Shown here piece by piece: positions 9,517 through 16,282 of a stretch of DNA of 17,419 bases. The notes beneath the pieces were generated by a model. The model made no database searches. It was not told the DNA's origin and saw only the letters and a program-made list of their open reading frames with translations. The position numbers and the translations under genes are program-made. Source of the stretch: Clostridia bacterium (GTDB lineage: Bacteria; Bacillota; Clostridia; Oscillospirales; Butyricicoccaceae); contig CAAFJY010000043.1 of the NCBI GenBank assembly GCA_900763355.1, positions 1 through 17,419 of the forward strand, given 5' to 3'. Numbering within the stretch: position 1 is the stretch's first letter; each line of letters starts with the position of its first letter.

Positions 9517-10226
9517 GATGATTCCTCACAGATCTCCCGGTATTCCCGGGTGTATTGTCCTGCCTTGTCCCGCAAACAGAGGGGCGGCAGCAGAACCATG
9601 CCCTCGCCGCCGTCCTTGACAGCCTCGGCCAGAAGCAGATAGGCGGGCTTGTCCGGCCCGGGATAGACCGGGCGCAGGCGCTTGAGGGCCAGGCGGTTTT
9701 GCTCCAGCGCGGAAAAGAGCGCCGCACCCTCCCCCGGGGGGAAGCAGACGAAGAGCTTCCCCCCGGTCTTGAGTGCCAAAAAGGCCCCCCGGAGAAAGGC
9801 GCCCAGCCCGCCCTCCCGGCCGGTGCGGGCAGCGGCCCGGGCCGGATCCGGGGCAGTCTTCCCCGCCCCGGGGCGAAAATAGGGGGGATTGCACAAAACG
9901 AAGTCGAACTTTCCGTGCAGATCCACGGGGAGCGCTTCCGCGTCCCCCAGGGTGACGGGGAGCGTCAGCCCTGCCCGCCGGGCGTTTTCCGCCGCCAGGG
10001 CGGCGGGCTCCGGGAAGCGTTCCAGTCCCTCGATGTACAGTCCCGGGCGGCGCAGGGCCGTCAGGATGGCGAGAAAGCCCTGCCCGCATCCCAGATCCAG
10101 TCCCCGCCCCCGGGCTCGGGCCGCGGAAAAGTGGGACAGCAGGAGGGTATCCTGCCCCAGGGGGAACCAGGGCTCCTCCTGCACCAGCTCCACTCCCGGG
10201 CGGAGGGTCACGACCCGCCGGCTCAT
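9513..10226 (-). CDS. TrmN6-like adenine-N6 methyltransferase
   Basis: This 237-residue class I S-adenosylmethionine-dependent methyltransferase is of the type that modifies A37 of tRNA1(Val). The cofactor loop is LDLGCGQG at about 43-50, and the catalytic NPPY motif (adenine-N6 type) is at about 113-116, followed by FRPG. An early segment, FPLGQDTLLLSHF, matches the family's conserved N-terminus. The exact substrate is inferred from family membership and from the adjacent rsmI. ATG 10226 overlaps the stop of the small membrane protein gene (ATGA). There is no clear Shine-Dalgarno sequence, and the start codon sits in the loop of a perfect 9-bp hairpin (10212-10235). Translation may therefore depend on ribosomes arriving from the small gene. 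Confidence 0.88.
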   Translation of the reverse strand: MSRRVVTLRPGVELVQEEPWFPLGQDTLLLSHFSAARARGRGLDLGCGQGFLAILTALRRPGLYIEGLERFPEPAALAAENARRAGLTLPVTLGDAEALPVDLHGKFDFVLCNPPYFRPGAGKTAPDPARAAARTGREGGLGAFLRGAFLALKTGGKLFVCFPPGEGAALFSALEQNRLALKRLRPVYPGPDKPAYLLLAEAVKDGGEGMVLLPPLCLRDKAGQYTREYREICEESS

Positions 10227-10235
10227 CGGCGGGTC
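10212..10235 (-). promoter_or_regulatory. Hairpin presenting the methyltransferase start codon
   Basis: GACCCGCCG (10235-10227 in transcript sense) pairs perfectly with CGGCGGGTC (10220-10212) around the 6-nt loop ATGAGC. The loop contains the ATG of the methyltransferase gene and the TGA of the upstream small gene. A ribosome finishing the small gene would open the stem, which fits coupled translation. No Shine-Dalgarno sequence is seen nearby. Confidence 0.6.
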
Positions 10236-10378
10236 AGCAGGAACCAGGCCAGCCCCACCAGAACCAGGATCACCGCGATCCGCAGCCAGATGCGGCCGGG
10301 CTCCGGCTTTTGCGGGGGCTGCTGATCCCAGTCGGGGCGGTAGTCATTGGGGAAATTATCGGGACGGTAGCCGAACAC
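10223..10378 (-). CDS. Small single-pass membrane protein, DYRPDW motif (second of pair)
   Basis: This 51-residue protein is too short for routine calling. It starts with GTG at 10378, with AAGGAGG 5 nt upstream, and ends in a TGA that overlaps the next gene's ATG. Residues 1-29 are polar and proline-rich, with NDYRPDW at 11-17 and QQPPQKPEP after it. Residues 31-48 form one hydrophobic helix (IAVILVLVGLAWFLL core), and the protein ends TRR, consistent with a single membrane anchor. It resembles the neighbouring 53-residue protein (10433-10594) in motif, order and length, so the two look like tandem duplicates. I do not recognise the family. The ribosome binding site, paralogy and overlap argue that it is real. 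Confidence 0.82.
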   Translation of the reverse strand: MFGYRPDNFPNDYRPDWDQQPPQKPEPGRIWLRIAVILVLVGLAWFLLTRR

Positions 10379-10432
10379 AGGGGCCTCCTTTCGGTCCTTT
10401 TGCGGGCGGACGTTCTTCTGGAAAACTGCCCT

Positions 10433-10594
10433 TTATGAGGCGAAATAGATGGACAGCCCCACCACTGCGGCAAGCAGGGCCGCCTTGAGCCAGAAAAAGG
10501 CGATCTCCTGCGCCTTGGGGGGCTTTTCGTTCCAGTCGGGGCGGTAATCGTCGGGAAGATACTGGAAGCCATGCTGGGGTCGCCGGATCATCAT
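10433..10594 (-). CDS. Small single-pass membrane protein, DYRPDW motif (first of pair)
   Basis: This 53-residue protein heads the minus-strand operon. ATG 10594 has AGGAGGG 6 nt upstream; a second ATG at 10591 is possible. The N-terminal part holds LPDDYRPDWNEKPPKAQE (13-30), aligned with FPNDYRPDWDQQPPQKPE (9-26) of its neighbour. Residues 32-52 (core WLKAALLAAVVGLSIYF) form a single hydrophobic helix. The shared pattern of P-[ND]-DYRPDW-[DN], PP and a membrane helix, in two adjacent genes 54 nt apart, suggests duplication followed by divergence, perhaps forming a heteromer. No function is known to me. An extended -10 promoter lies directly upstream. Confidence 0.85.
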   Translation of the reverse strand: MMIRRPQHGFQYLPDDYRPDWNEKPPKAQEIAFFWLKAALLAAVVGLSIYFAS

Positions 10595-10619
10595 CGGGAT
10601 CCCTCCTCGCTTTTCTTTG

Positions 10620-10625
10620 ATTATA
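10620..10625 (-). promoter_or_regulatory. Extended -10 promoter of the minus-strand operon
   Basis: On the - strand the sequence reads TGGTATAAT, an extended -10 (TGn-TATAAT). The -35 region is weak, as is usual for extended -10 promoters. The start site would be about 20 nt before the first gene. It lies back-to-back with the ABC-F promoter on the other strand. Confidence 0.7.
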
Positions 10626-10651
10626 CCACGCTTCTGTGAAAAAGACCACAC

Positions 10652-10681
10652 TTGACCCCGGGGGGCGGGAGCTGTTATAAT
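10652..10681 (+). promoter_or_regulatory. Promoter of the ABC-F gene
   Basis: TTGACC (10652-10657) and TATAAT (10676-10681) are separated by 18 nt. Predicted transcription starts near 10688, leaving a leader of about 63 nt. I see no obvious leader peptide or attenuator in it. Confidence 0.8.
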
Positions 10682-10750
10682 GATATATTGTACGGCCCTG
10701 AACCGGACAGATTGCAAACCCGTATTTTTTGGATAAATGGAGACAAAAAC

Positions 10751-12364
10751 ATGATCATCGTTTCAGATCTGGAGATGACCTTTGACAAGCAGACCCTGTT
10801 CAAGCACGTGGACCTCAAGTTCACCCCGGGGAACTGCTATGGCATCATCGGCGCCAACGGCGCGGGGAAATCCACCTTCCTCCGCATTCTGGAGGGGCAG
10901 CTGGAGCCCACCCGGGGGGAGATCGCCATGGCGAAAAACCTCCGGATGTCGGTGCTGCGGCAGGATCACTTTGCCTTTGACGAGTACCCCGCGCTGGATA
11001 CCGTCATCATGGGGAACAAGCGCCTGTATGAGGTCGGAAAAGAAAAGGACGCGCTGTATGCCAAGGAGGATTTTTCCGACGAGGACGGCATCCGTGCCGC
11101 CGAGCTGGAGGGAGAATATGCCGAGCTGGGGGGCTGGGAGAGCGAAAGCGACGCTTCCCGCCTGATCCAGGGGCTGGGACTCCCGGAGAGCATCCTCTAC
11201 GAGCAGATGAGCGCCATCACCGACAGTGAAAAGGTCAAGGTCCTCCTGGCCCAGGCCCTGTTCGGCAACCCGGACATCATCCTGCTGGACGAGCCTACCA
11301 ACCAGCTGGACCTGGACGCCATCGAGTGGCTGGAGGAGTTTATCATCGGCTATGAGGGGACGGTCATCGTGGTGAGCCACGACCGGCATTTCCTGAACAA
11401 CGTCTGCACCCACATCGTGGACATCGACTACGGTCAGATCAAGATGTATGTGGGCAACTATGAGTTCTGGTATGAATCCTCCCAGCTCATCCAAAAGCTG
11501 ATCAAGCAGCAAAACCGCCGGGCGGCGGAAAAAATCGCCGATCTTCAGGCCTTCATCGCCCGCTTCTCGGCCAACAAATCCAAGTCCCGGCAGGCGACCT
11601 CCCGGAAAAAGCTGCTGGATAAGCTGACGGTGGAGGAACTGCCGGCTTCTTCCCGCCGCTACCCCTTCGTTGGCTTCAACCCCGACCGGGAGCCGGGCAA
11701 GGAGATTTTGGAGGCCCATGGCCTGGCCTATGCCGAAAACGGGGAAACCCGCTTTTCCAACGTGGAATTCCGCCTGGAACGCACCGACAAGGTGGCTATT
11801 CTGGCGGAAAGTGAGCTGGCTGTGACCGATTTTCTCCAGATCATCGCCGGGGAAAAGGAGCCCACCGCCGGGGAATACAAGTGGGGCGGAACCACCAGCA
11901 TGAGCTATTTTCCCAAGGACAACGGAGCCTTTTTCGACGGGGTGGAGCTCAATCTCATCGAGTGGCTGCGTCAGTTCTCGCCCACCGAGGATACCGAGAC
12001 CTTCCTCCGGGGCTTTTTGGGGCGGATGCTCTTCTCCGGGGACGAGGTCTTCAAGCCGGCCAAGGTGCTCTCCGGCGGGGAGCGGGTCCGGTGTATGCTG
12101 TCCCGGATGATGCTCTTCGGCAGCAACGTCCTGGTTCTGGATCAGCCCCCCAACCATCTGGATCTGGAAAGCATCACCGCCCTCAACGACGGTCTGCGGG
12201 ATTTCAAAGGCGTGGTCATCTTTGCCAGCCACGACCACGAGTTCATCCAGACCATCGCCAACCGCATTCTCTATCTCCGGGAGGATGGGCTCATCGATTA
12301 TCGCGGGACCTATGACGAGTTCATCGAGTTCATGCGGGGCCGGGGCGAGCATTTGCAGCAGTAA
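10751..12364 (+). CDS. ykpA: ABC-F family ATPase, YkpA/YbiT type, with one degenerate ATP site
   Basis: This 537-residue protein has two ATP-binding cassettes and no membrane segments. ABC-F proteins bind the ribosome E site and tune translation. Overall sequence, for example TPGNCYGIIGANGAGKS and YVGNYEFWYESSQL, matches the YkpA/YbiT group. Cassette 1 has Walker A GANGAGKS (34-41), Walker B IILLDEPTN (176-184, catalytic Glu181) and SHD (209-211). Its signature, normally LSGGE-like, reads AITDSE (155-160). A charged linker covers about 240-300. Cassette 2 keeps signature LSGGE (440-444) and SHD (493-495), but Walker A is AESELAVT (352-359) and Walker B is LVLDQPPNHLD, with Gln465 where Glu is catalytic. 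So only the composite site of cassette 1 Walker A/B and the cassette 2 signature looks active. GGAG about 9 nt before the ATG supports the start. An antibiotic-resistance role is not indicated. Confidence 0.92.
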   Translation: MIIVSDLEMTFDKQTLFKHVDLKFTPGNCYGIIGANGAGKSTFLRILEGQLEPTRGEIAMAKNLRMSVLRQDHFAFDEYPALDTVIMGNKRLYEVGKEKDALYAKEDFSDEDGIRAAELEGEYAELGGWESESDASRLIQGLGLPESILYEQMSAITDSEKVKVLLAQALFGNPDIILLDEPTNQLDLDAIEWLEEFIIGYEGTVIVVSHDRHFLNNVCTHIVDIDYGQIKMYVGNYEFWYESSQLIQKLIKQQNRRAAEKIADLQAFIARFSANKSKSRQATSRKKLLDKLTVEELPASSRRYPFVGFNPDREPGKEILEAHGLAYAENGETRFSNVEFRLERTDKVAILAESELAVTDFLQIIAGEKEPTAGEYKWGGTTSMSYFPKDNGAFFDGVELNLIEWLRQFSPTEDTETFLRGFLGRMLFSGDEVFKPAKVLSGGERVRCMLSRMMLFGSNVLVLDQPPNHLDLESITALNDGLRDFKGVVIFASHDHEFIQTIANRILYLREDGLIDYRGTYDEFIEFMRGRGEHLQQ

Positions 12365-12372
12365 CTCTTTTC

Positions 12373-12401
12373 ACGGCCCGCGCGGGTGCGCGGGCCGTTT
12401 T
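12373..12401 (+). terminator. Terminator of the ABC-F gene
   Basis: ACGGCCCGCGC pairs over 11 bp with GCGCGGGCCGT around a GGGT loop, followed by a short T-run. Confidence 0.85.
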
Positions 12402-12437
12402 GCGCCCTTTTTTTCTCACAGGACAGTGAAAAACAGA

Positions 12438-12465
12438 AAAAAGCCGCCCTTTTGGGCGGCTTTTT
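12438..12465. terminator. Bidirectional terminator between the ABC-F gene and rny
   Basis: AAAAAGCCGCCC and GGGCGGCTTTTT form a perfect 12-bp stem with a TTTT loop. It works on the + strand as a backup for the ABC-F gene and on the - strand 13 nt beyond the rny stop codon. Confidence 0.88.
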
Positions 12466-12478
12466 GGCTTGATTCCGA

Positions 12479-14035
12479 TTATTTTGCGTAATCCACGGCA
12501 CGGGTCTCGCGGACCACATGGACCTTGATCTGGCCGGGATAGTTGAGCTCGTTTTCGATCTTTTTGGAAAGATCTCGGGCGAGGATGACCATATCGTCGT
12601 CCTTGATCTGGTCGGGGTTGACCAGGATGCGGATCTCCCGCCCCGCCTGGAAGGCGAAGCACTTTTCCACACCGGGCATGCTGGAAGCCAATTCCTCCAG
12701 CCGCTCCAGCCGCTTGATATAGGCTTCCAGATTCTCCCGCCGGGCGCCGGGCCGGGCGGCGGAGATGGCGTCGGCCGCCTGGACCAGGCAGGCCACCAGC
12801 GTCTTGGCCTCCACATCCCCGTGGTGGGCCTCGATGGCGTGGATGACCTCTTCCTTCTCCCGGTATTTCCGGGCGAGATCCACGCCGATGTTCACATGGC
12901 TGCCCTCCACCTCGTGCGTGACGGCCTTGCCGATGTCATGCAGCAGACCGGCCCGCTTGGCCAGGTTGACCTGCTGCTGGGGCAGACCCAGCTCGGAGGC
13001 CAAAAGCCCCGCGATGTGGGATACCTCGATGGAGTGGGCCAGAACGTTCTGGCCATAGCTGGTGCGGTAGCGCATCCGGCCCAGAAGCCGGATGAGCTCC
13101 TGATGGATGCCGTGGACGCCGGTCTCGAAGATGGCGCGCTCGCCCTCCTGCTTGATGGTGGCTTCCACCTCCCGCTGGGCCTTTTCCACCATTTCCTCGA
13201 TGCGGGCGGGGTGGATGCGGCCGTCGGTGATGAGCTTTTCCAGGGCGATGCGGGCGATCTCCCGGCGGACGGGGTCAAAGCTGGAGAGGGTGATGGCCTC
13301 CGGCGTGTCGTCGATGATGAGATCGACGCCGGTGAGGGTCTCCAGGGTGCGGATGTTGCGGCCCTCGCGGCCAATGATGCGGCCCTTCATCTCGTCGTTG
13401 GGCAGGGGGACCACCGAGACGGTGGCTTCGCTGGCATGGTCGGCGGCGCACCGCTGGATGGCGGTGGTGATGACCTCGCGAGCCCGCTGGTCGGCCTCGT
13501 CCTTGAGCTGGCGCTCGATCTCCTTGAGCTTGACGGCGGCGTCATGCTTGGCTTCGTTTTCCACCTGGGCCACCAGCTGAGCCTTGGCCTCCTCGATGGT
13601 CAGGCCGGAGATCTTTTCCAGCATTTCCAGCTGGCTGGCCTTGAGGGCGGCCACTTCCTCCCGCTGCTCGTCCAGCTGCTTGAGCTTCTGGGTGAGCTTT
13701 TCTTCCTTGGATTCGATGCTCTCGTACTTTCGATCCAGGGCTTCTTCCTTCTGCTGGATGCGGCGTTCCTGCTTCTGGACCTCGGCGCGGCGCTCCTTGC
13801 ACTCGCGCTCGTTTTCGGTGCGGGCGCGGAAGATCTCCTCCCTCGCTTCCACCACCGATTCACGTTTTTTGGCCTCCGCGGCCTTGATGGCGTCGTTGAT
13901 GATCCGTTTTGCTTCATCTTCGGCACTGCCGATTTCCTTTTCTGCAACTTTTTTTCGATAGAGATAACCTGCGAAAATTCCTCCGGCGGCAACGATAATC
14001 AAAGCTAGGATCCAGACAAATGTCGGGATTGGCAT
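12479..14035 (-). CDS. rny: Ribonuclease Y
   Basis: This 518-residue membrane-anchored endoribonuclease starts bulk mRNA decay in Firmicutes and associates with degradosome-like partners. One N-terminal transmembrane helix (about 5-25) is followed by a long charged coiled coil (about 30-195). A KH RNA-binding domain (about 205-270) has GRIIGREGRNI at 218-228. The HD phosphohydrolase domain (about 330-430) has His334 in LAHSIEVSH, and His366 and Asp367 in LLHDIGK, which bind the catalytic metals. Length is standard. ATG 14035 is chosen over longer in-frame starts because AGGAGG lies 9 nt upstream and the next residues form the expected membrane anchor. The gene has its own strong promoter (14102-14130) and a leader of about 60 nt that can fold through ATGGCG and CGCCAT arms. 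Confidence 0.97.
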   Translation of the reverse strand: MPIPTFVWILALIIVAAGGIFAGYLYRKKVAEKEIGSAEDEAKRIINDAIKAAEAKKRESVVEAREEIFRARTENERECKERRAEVQKQERRIQQKEEALDRKYESIESKEEKLTQKLKQLDEQREEVAALKASQLEMLEKISGLTIEEAKAQLVAQVENEAKHDAAVKLKEIERQLKDEADQRAREVITTAIQRCAADHASEATVSVVPLPNDEMKGRIIGREGRNIRTLETLTGVDLIIDDTPEAITLSSFDPVRREIARIALEKLITDGRIHPARIEEMVEKAQREVEATIKQEGERAIFETGVHGIHQELIRLLGRMRYRTSYGQNVLAHSIEVSHIAGLLASELGLPQQQVNLAKRAGLLHDIGKAVTHEVEGSHVNIGVDLARKYREKEEVIHAIEAHHGDVEAKTLVACLVQAADAISAARPGARRENLEAYIKRLERLEELASSMPGVEKCFAFQAGREIRILVNPDQIKDDDMVILARDLSKKIENELNYPGQIKVHVVRETRAVDYAK

Positions 14036-14101
14036 TCTGAATATCCTCCTAAAATCACACATGGCGACAAACAACGTAGACGCCGCCATGCTATCTGTTT
14101 T

Positions 14102-14130
14102 ATTGTATCGCGTTCCGGGGGGGCTGTCAA
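14102..14130 (-). promoter_or_regulatory. Promoter of rny
   Basis: On the - strand, TTGACA (14130-14125) and TACAAT (14107-14102) are 17 nt apart. The -35 is a perfect match to the consensus. The predicted start is near 14095. Confidence 0.85.
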
Positions 14131-14247
14131 GATAATCTTCCCCATCCCTTCCGGGAAGTTGGAAAGCGTGTCTGCCCTTGTCCATCGAGGGTAAAGAAAA
14201 AGCAAAAACCGAAAAAACGCCTGAATATATGGAAGGCGCAACGTCTT

Positions 14248-15155
14248 ATGAGAGCTATTCGACCTACCTGCCGGGTGGCGCTGGTCCAGGCCGAGCCGTG
14301 ATGTTCGACAAGCAGGCTTCTCTGGACAAGGTCCTCCGCGCCATTGACGAAGCCGCGCCCCACAAGCCCGACCTCATCGTCTTTCCGGAGCTGTTCATCC
14401 CCGGCTATCCCATCTGGCTCAACTTCGGCTTCACCCTGGGGAAGCGGACGGAGGAAGGCCGGGTGGACTGGAAGCGGTACTACGATGCCTCTGTGGTGGC
14501 GGGGGACAAGGAGTTCCAGGCCATCGCCGAAGCGGCCAAGCGGACGGGGGCCTATATCAGCATGGGCTTCTCCGAGCGGGACGCTGTTTAACAGCAACGT
14601 CAGCTTCGAGCCCGACGGGATCTGGAAGGTCCACCGGAAGATCAAGCCCACCGGCGCAGAGAGGGTCGTCTGGGGCGACGCCGACCGGGGCTTTTTCCCC
14701 GTCACCGACACCCCCTGGGGCCCATAGGCGCCCTCATCTGCTGGGAGAGCTATATGCCCCTGGCCCGGGTGGCCCTGTATCAAAAGGGGATCACCATCTA
14801 CATCTCCGCCAACACCAACGACAACCCGGAGTGGTTCAGCACTATCCAGCACAGCGCCATCGAGGGCAAATGCTTCTTCATCAACGCGGATATGCTCATC
14901 CGCAAGTCCTCCTACCCCACCGATCTGCTGGAAAACGACACCGTCCAGGCCATCTCCGAGGACATCGTCTGCCGGGGCGGCAGCTGCATCGTGGACCCCT
15001 TCGGCCACGATGTCACCCAGCCCGTGTGGGACAAGGGGGAGATCATCTACGCCGACCTGGATATGAACCTCCCCGCCGTCTGCAAGATGGAGCACGACGC
15101 GGTGGGGCACGATTCTCGCCCGGATATCCTGGAGCTCATCGTCCACGAAAAATAA
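14248..15155 (+). pseudogene. Nitrilase, broken by three frameshifts
   Basis: Joined across frames, this is an approximately 300-residue nitrilase of the C-N hydrolase superfamily. The start reads MRAIRPTCRVALVQAEP from ATG 14248. A lost base near 14297 moves the frame to VMFDKQASLDKV... DLIVFPELFIPGYPIW (catalytic Glu). A second shift near 14580 falls between GFSERD and TLFNSNVSFEPDG; a few residues seem deleted. HRKIKPTGAERVVWGD carries the catalytic Lys. A third shift near 14720 separates TPWG from IGALICWESYMPLAR, which carries the catalytic Cys. The C-terminal part then runs intact to the stop after IVHEK. All three catalytic residues survive, so decay is recent or the indels are sequencing errors in G/C runs. 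An open frame from TTG/GTG-like starts near 14178 is a by-product of the first shift. Confidence 0.85.
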
Positions 15156-15180
15156 CAAAAACCGGCCCGTGCAGCGGGCC

Positions 15181-15293
15181 ACGGTGCTTCTGCACCGCGC
15201 CGCGAGTGCGGCGTCCGACGCAGGGAGCCCGTATGTCGGGCGACCGGAGTCTATGAAATCACAGGGGCCCCCGCCATGCTTTGCATGGCGGGG
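15181..15293 (+). repeat. Structured interspersed repeat, copy C
   Basis: Hairpin I here is GGTGC TTCT GCACC (15183-15196), against GGCGC/GCGCC in copies A and B, a compensatory change that keeps the stem. It is followed by GCCGC GAGT GCGGC, GCCCG TATGT CGGGC, GACCGGAGTCTAT, AGGGGCCCCC and the closing hairpin CCCCGCCATGC TTT GCATGGCGGGG (15269-15293). A separate hairpin GGCCCG...CGGGCC (15164-15180) abuts the left end, in the position where copies A and B have a terminator. Confidence 0.88.
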
Positions 15294-15302
15294 AGTTTTT
15301 TT
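15269..15302 (+). terminator. Terminator formed by the last hairpin of repeat copy C
   Basis: An 11-bp perfect stem with a TTT loop is followed by AG and seven T residues. In this copy the closing hairpin of the repeat doubles as the terminator of the nitrilase remnant. Confidence 0.8.
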
Positions 15303-15334
15303 CCGGCGCATGTCCGTGAAAAAACATGAAAGAG

Positions 15335-15368
15335 AAAAAGGTCTGCGCCAAATGGCGCAGACCTTTTT
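15335..15368. terminator. Bidirectional terminator between the nitrilase remnant and the DUF11 gene
   Basis: AAAAAGGTCTGCGCC (15335-15349) pairs over 15 bp with GGCGCAGACCTTTTT (15354-15368). It is symmetric and lies about 40 nt beyond the DUF11 stop codon on the - strand. Confidence 0.9.
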
Positions 15369-15409
15369 GTGCTTTTGGGAAGCGTTTTGCGGGTTTAAGA
15401 AGAATCCCC

Positions 15410-16261
15410 TCAGATCCGCCCGGAGACGGCCAGGGAGGTCACCCCGGGGACGGCGGTCCACACGCCGGTGGTCTCGTCCTGGACAAAGGTGGCGGCGGGG
15501 ACGGTGATCTGCCCCGCCGCGGTGGAAAAGAGCCCGGTGGCGGCGTCGTAGGTGTAGTTCCCCGCCTGGGGCCAGGCGTCGCCGTTGAGGGTGACGGTGA
15601 TGTCCCGCAGGATGGGGTCAAAGAGATCGGTGATCTGGATGGCGGCATCGGCCCCGGCCTCGGCCGCGCCGGTGTTCTGAAGGGTGAAGGTGTAGGTCAG
15701 CTGCCCGTTTTCCGTGATGACGGCGGGGCAGAGACTCTTGGCGATGGTCAGCCGGGGGGCGGGATCCAGGGTGACCTCGGCCTGGGCCGACTGGGCCGTC
15801 AGCCCCGTGCCGGTGACGGCAGCCGTATTGACGATGGTGCTCCCGGCGGCGGGGGGCGCGAAGTCATTGGCCCGGGCGGCATAGATGATCGTGGCATCGC
15901 CCCCGGCGGGGACGGTGAGCCCCGCGATGGTCAGCGGCGGGCCCGCCGTGACGGTGGGGGCGGTCTGGAGCGCGCCGTCGGTGAAATAGCGGAGCGAATC
16001 CGCTACATAATCCAGGGGATAGCGCACGTCGGGGGCGGTGCCATAGGCCCCCAGATCGTCGGTGACGGTGAGGCCCGTCAGGGGGACGGCCCCGGTGTTT
16101 TTCAGGGTGATGAGATAGGTGATGGTCTCGCCGGGAGCATAAACCCCGGGGACGGCGGTCTTGGTGATGCCCAGGACCTCCAAAAGCTCGCCGGTGACGG
16201 TGTTGGAACGGATCGCCGTCCCATTATACGAAAGTGTGGCCTGGTTGGTAAAAGCAGCCAT
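15410..16261 (-). CDS. DUF11-repeat protein without signal peptide
   Basis: This 283-residue protein is made largely of two DUF11-type immunoglobulin-like repeats. Repeat 1 (about 27-160) begins LEVLGITKTAV and contains YLITLKNTGAVPLTGLTVTD. Repeat 2 (about 164-275) contains LTIAKSLCPAVITENGQLTY and TFTLQNTGAAEAGADAAIQITD. The N-terminus (MAAFTNQATLSYNG, then NTVTGE) is not a signal peptide, and there is no membrane segment, LPXTG motif or other surface anchor. DUF11 repeats are usually extracellular, so its location is puzzling. I recall similar signal-less proteins in Clostridia, without known function; a spore-surface or coat role is only a guess. The start is supported by AGGAGGG 5 nt upstream. 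A perfect 8-bp hairpin (16283-16302) precedes the ribosome binding site. It diverges from the arginase gene. Confidence 0.85.
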   Translation of the reverse strand: MAAFTNQATLSYNGTAIRSNTVTGELLEVLGITKTAVPGVYAPGETITYLITLKNTGAVPLTGLTVTDDLGAYGTAPDVRYPLDYVADSLRYFTDGALQTAPTVTAGPPLTIAGLTVPAGGDATIIYAARANDFAPPAAGSTIVNTAAVTGTGLTAQSAQAEVTLDPAPRLTIAKSLCPAVITENGQLTYTFTLQNTGAAEAGADAAIQITDLFDPILRDITVTLNGDAWPQAGNYTYDAATGLFSTAAGQITVPAATFVQDETTGVWTAVPGVTSLAVSGRI

Positions 16262-16282
16262 ACGATCCCTCCTGATCCAAAG

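Noticed and set aside
10682..10750. Antibiotic-responsive leader peptide before the ABC-F gene
   Set aside because: I could not find a start codon with a ribosome binding site and stop, or paired terminator/antiterminator stems, in this 69-nt leader.
3396..15293. CRISPR array or direct-repeat array
   Set aside because: The three repeat copies are kilobases apart, in mixed orientation, and not separated by uniform spacers.
14127..15461. Long open frames crossing the repeats, with recurrent peptides such as IDSGRPTYGLPAS on one strand
   Set aside because: The same peptide-like string appears at all three repeat copies because the repeat DNA is conserved. It has no consistent start or ribosome binding site, lies in terminator hairpins and is antisense to real genes. 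It is best explained by the repeat, not by a protein.
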